From Aquilaria yunnanensis (Eukaryota; Streptophyta; Magnoliopsida; Malvales; Thymelaeaceae), in contig CM077600.1 of NCBI GenBank assembly GCA_039654915.1, positions 31,679,992 through 31,743,991 on the forward strand: a stretch of 64,000 nt of DNA, in the 5' to 3' direction. Positions within the stretch are counted from its first letter, which is position 1. Each line of letters begins with the position of its first letter. Made by a program: the position numbers and the translations under genes. This document shows, piece after piece, positions 60,467 to 64,000 of this stretch. The notes under the pieces were generated by a model. That model saw only the letters and a program-made list of their open reading frames with translations. It was not told where the DNA came from and searched no databases.

Positions 60467-61259
60467 GCATTTGTTTGAAAAATTATGATGACCATTTTAT
60501 GTTTTTATATTAAATCCTTAAACTAATGTCCCAAATTGAAACAACATAGAAGTTGTGTGATCATTTATGAAATTTCTCAATATTCACTTGGATCACTTCA
60601 CTTTCTAAACCGACTACTCCTAGGTCTTTTTACTTTTGATCTTTCTATACCAAACCTTCTTTTACGACACAATTATCATATTTTTTTTTATGAGTCATGT
60701 GAAACTGAAAATTCATAGCATCAACATATTTCAGGTCTTGATATTGAAGAAGATGACCTTAAAGTCTCAGCTTTCAACATTGAATGTCATATCAATATTG
60801 GAATTATTGAAGAGTAGTAAACTGGTTGAGATGAAAGATACTTCACAGACAACTCTTTTGAACCATTTTGGTAACAACATATAGTAGTGGCTGGTGGGTT
60901 GACTCAGCCTTTGGGTTGGGTTTCCTGGACCCTGGCGCTGGTTGGGCCTAGGCAGGGCGGATATGAGTTAGGCCATTTTTTTTTAATTTCTAAGAAATGT
61001 GTTTTAACATGTTTCAAAACATTTTTCGAGCTTAATTTGATGAAATATGTTTTTATTTGAGGAAGAACATCACTGACAGTGTAAATTTTATTAATGAAAA
61101 ACCAAATGGCACTTACATAATTTAGAACATGTCTTACACTTGAAAATGATGAAACGTTTTAAGAAAAAAAGAGGAAAGTAAAACCTAAGATCTATGCTTA
61201 ATAGTATAATTAGATCGATTACAATCTAAAAATTGTAATTAATGAAAACCTACAATCTA

Positions 61260-64000
61260 CTATTGTTTCTCATCATCTGAGTTTTTCATATCTTGTTTCC
61301 TCAAAGCAGCAAAAGCCTAATCCTGATTGTAGACGCAAACTTCAATAGCCTCAGGTGTGAGCATTGTCTGTTTCCCTGATAAAACTATTTTTCCCTCATT
61401 AAAAGCAGCCTCAAAAGTGACAATAAAGGCTGAAATTGCCAAGATCACTTGTGCCAATATAGACAAGATCGGGAATCTTCCTATCTTGTTCTTTCACTAC
61501 TTAATGATGTTTTCTTTATTGTTTTCAAATGAAGTGTGAAGGTACTCATCCCATTCTGCCAATCCCAAGTTTGTAGGTCTTAGTTGTTTGAGGATATGTG
61601 TTGCTGGGTTAAACCTTGATGATGAGGAAGAGGTGAAATATTAGGCGGGTGTTGGATCAGATAACCTAACATTATTAGAATGCTTAATAGAGTATAGTTT
61701 GTATAACTCTATCAAATTATAGTCAGTTTCAGTAGAAATAGCAATTGCAGAAATTTGTGATTGACCTAAATATGTATAATAGTATGCTTTTAACAACTGC
61801 AGATAACACGTGATTTTGATATTGGGATCTAATGCACACGTAACAAGATAACTTTATGGGATCTGTTGAAAATAATCAAGTCATTTATTTTGCATTGCTT
61901 CAATAGTTGATTATGAAACTCATCGTCCTTGTATTTGTTGAAAATATAAATGATGTTTACAAAATATAACATTGTTTGATACACTGTTGGATAATAAACC
62001 CTAGAAAAAATGTTTGTTGCCTCGTAAAAATATTTAAACAACTCAACTAACTTAAAACGTTTTTCCCAAACCTCGTGAGTTATCCAATCGTCTTGTATTT
62101 TTTAGTTTACAAATCGAGTCAAAAGATTTGTTCATGATTGAGCGTCATTTAACATTTTAAACGTTGAGTTCCATCAAGTGGGACAATTAATTTTAAACTT
62201 TTTTCAAGAAAAATTCATCATATTTTCAATACAAAATATTTTAAATTCACGAGCTAATTTGTTCATTGTTTAAACAAAAAGTAAAACATTCTGAATTGGC
62301 CTGATTTTATTTTGTAATTGTTGTAAACCATTTTGAACACATAAATTCAAAATGTAACATAAGCAACGAACATGGAAAAAATTTGGCCAAAATGCGCATA
62401 TGGTCCTCCAACTTGACAAACTCGAGCGAGTTAGTCCTTTAACTTTGCAAATTTAGTGTTTTAGTCTATAAAGTTTGCTAAACTTAACGGTTTAGTCCAT
62501 TTGCTAACGAAAAGCAGACAGCTGGAAAAATGCTGTCTGTTAGGCGAGCAGATGAATTAAAAATTAAAACCTGGGTGTGTTCGGGCGGCAATCTTCGCGA
62601 CTGCAAGATGAAGGCAGGCGGCGGAGCAGGTTTTTTGGCTGGATTTGGCAGCTGGATTCGGTGGGATTCGGCGAGTAGGATCAGTCAATTCATCGATGCG
62701 TTGATTCATTGAGGATCGATTAGAAGGCTCCGTCGATTCATAAAGGCAAGCGGCCGATCGACTCTTCCGGCGGGATTCGGCAGTTGGATTTGGTAGGTTT
62801 TGGCGAGTGGGATTAGTTGATTCGTCAATGCGTTGATTCATTGATTATGTGATTCATTGATTCGGCGATTCATTGGAGAAAGGTCGTCGATTCGACGATG
62901 ACCGATGCGAAGAAGCCACTGCGACGATGATCGATTCAACGGTGAGGATGATGTGAAGAAATCGCTGCCTCGTCGACAGGGAAGCTGAAGGAGATGGAGG
63001 CGAAGAATGGCCCCCTGGGAAGGATCCGACTGTGAAAAAGCCTCGGTCGTTGAGACGATGAGCTTCGCCGGAACAAACGAATAGCAAGAGAAAGGAGATG
63101 GATTGACGTGGAAAAAAGTATTGACATGGCAATACCAGCTCAGCACAGTTCCATGCCACATCAGCAACATATCTAACTCCAGTTACCTTTCCATCTAATT
63201 TGGATGAACTCGCTAAATTTTGTAAAGTTGAGGGACTAACTCACACTGAGTCAAACATAAAAGGGTAACTCATTAGAGTTGGCCAAGTTAAGGGGCCAAA
63301 TGTGCATTTTGGCCAAAAACTTTCCATCAAGTGATGGTTATTTTTTTATCAATTCTCTCACTGCCAAATCATTGTTTTAATTATTGTCAAAACAAATAAA
63401 CAAAACATTATCAGCAACAAAAAATTTTCACAGACTTTCAATAATGTAGTTAAAAATGTTCCAATCCATATTATTAGATTCCTTATATTTAAAAGCAAGG
63501 ATTTGTTTTTTAATAACTCAATCATTATCTATCTAATGAGCAGTGATACAATAGTAATTTTATCCAATTAAAGATGTTCACATATAAGATGTAAATGACA
63601 GATAAAGATCAATTGTAGAAAAATATGCTTGCAAATCACTTACCCTAGTTTAATATAATTTAAAGCTTTCTCTTATAACCGTTTGCCTTGATATTTTTTA
63701 TAAGCAAGATTTAGATTTTTTTGGATAAATCTTTCTAAGTGTTTATCCTCAACTTGTCTAAACAGTTCTTCCTTAACCATCATCCAATTAATTAAACTTT
63801 GCCTAGTAATTTTTAGGTTATATCAGAAAATACCTAGATCGTTGAAGCTCCAAATGTCCATCAATTGTGTTTGTCAACCGAATGTGTTGCCAATATCTCC
63901 ATGAACTTTGCTCAAGTGCCACGTGAGGGTGCCCGTCCCGGAGTTCAACTTATGTGCAAAATTTGTTGTCGCAGTGTTTGTACTTGGCATACCTTTTGTC
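61260..64000 (-). pseudogene. hAT transposase relic, split by a MITE
   Basis: On the minus strand the 64,000 end shows a BED finger (KRYAKYKHCDNKF, then TGTLTWHLSKVHG, after frame change). Lower down come FFHVRCLCYILNLCVQNG (around the MITE insertion), FCIEN, FYEATNIFSRVYYPT (about 62,000), RFPILSILAQVILA and EAAFNEGKIVLSGKQTMLTP with AIEVCVYNQD (61,500-61,300). Order and wording match the transposase at 44.9-47.0 kb, so they are relatives. Many stops and frameshifts are present and a 930-bp MITE splits it, so it is inactive. Confidence 0.75.
62385..63314. mobile_element. Mutator-type MITE, 930 bp, 9-bp target duplication
   Basis: Ends are inverted repeats: left GGCCAAAATGCGCATATGGT, right reverse complement GGCCAAAATGCACATTTGGC. 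Flanks are AAAAAATTT (62,376-62,384) and AAAAACTTT (63,315-63,323), a 9-bp duplication with one change, as expected for Mutator-like insertion. The interior has words such as GATTCATTGA and an inexact internal duplication of about 120 bp (about 62,580-62,830). There is no transposase. Confidence 0.75.

Larger units (their letters stand above)
59652..60883. mobile_element. Non-autonomous hAT-like element, copy 2, interrupted
   Basis: Starts TAGGGCTAAGCATGGGTTGT like copy 1 at 48,008 and aligns with it in two blocks: 59,652-59,732 and about 60,321-60,883. The gap is filled by another element. Homology to copy 1 stops at about 60,883, where the second hAT element begins. The missing right part presumably lies beyond the window, so this copy is both split and incomplete here. 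Confidence 0.7.
60884..64000 (-). mobile_element. Second hAT element, minus strand, runs off the window
   Basis: GC-richer sequence at about 60,884-60,975 (GGTTGGGTTTCC, GGTTGGGCC) resembles the subterminal block of the hAT at 44-47 kb in reverse. Transposase remains are read on the minus strand from 64,000 down to about 61,260. The 5' end is outside the window. It interrupts copy 2 of the smaller element and is itself interrupted at 62,385-63,314. Confidence 0.7.

Noticed and set aside
1..64000. Organelle DNA insertion, rRNA, or a multi-gene cluster
   Set aside because: No plastid or mitochondrial gene sequence, rRNA or clustered pathway genes were recognised on reading. The intact genes are functionally unrelated.

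Overview
The window is nuclear DNA of a flowering plant, most likely a eudicot. Genes have many introns with GT-AG borders. The intact genes encode proteins typical of plants: a FLOWERING LOCUS K-type KH protein, plant mitochondrial ATP synthase epsilon, and a plastid-type PurK-PurE fusion. The DNA between them is dominated by plant transposons (Copia, a large solo LTR, hAT, Mutator-like elements and MITEs). The species cannot be named from sequence alone.

Region 1 (1-30,600) holds no intact gene that I can recognise. It contains an LTR-like fragment at the left edge, hairpin MITEs (2.3, 13.4 and 14.3-14.9 kb), an inverted-repeat element (7.2-8.0 kb), a 2,481-bp solo LTR with a perfect 5-bp target duplication nested in a hAT-like element (8.15-11.36 kb), and a 412-bp hAT MITE with a perfect 8-bp duplication (13.8-14.2 kb). 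A decayed Ty1/Copia retrotransposon with both LTRs and a tRNA-Met primer site spans 20,294-28,484. Two gene relics sit in this region: a pollen receptor-like kinase fragment (15.8-16.1 kb, minus) and a UGT72-type glucosyltransferase fragment (29.5-30.0 kb, minus).

Region 2 (30,700-43,700) is gene-rich. An FLK-type RNA-binding protein (plus, 526 residues, six coding exons, three KH domains) has a tandem duplication downstream of its stop codon. Next is a domesticated-Mutator (MULE/SWIM) gene on the minus strand, broken by stops and frameshifts. A 562-bp tandem duplication with one mismatch follows, then the mitochondrial ATP synthase epsilon gene (minus, 70 residues, two exons).

Region 3 (44,200-50,500) has a nearly whole but inactivated hAT element, a smaller hAT-like non-autonomous element, and a stranded 5' end of an LSM8 gene (5' UTR exon, intron and first coding exon only).

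Region 4 (50,574-58,115) is a complete 16-exon gene for phosphoribosylaminoimidazole carboxylase (628 residues, PurK and PurE domains, likely plastid-targeted), including one apparent GC-AG intron.

Region 5 (58,100-64,000) is a stack of transposons. A second copy of the small hAT-like element is interrupted by another element and by a second RICESLEEPER-type hAT on the minus strand, which itself carries a 930-bp Mutator-type MITE with 9-bp target duplications.

The intact genes (RNA processing and flowering, mitochondrial ATP synthesis, purine biosynthesis) are unrelated housekeeping or regulatory genes and do not form a pathway. I found no convincing new multi-gene system. The most unusual signals are the arrays of an 18-bp GC-rich palindrome in two different repeats, the LSM8 stub, the near-identical tandem duplication and the self-nested hairpin elements.
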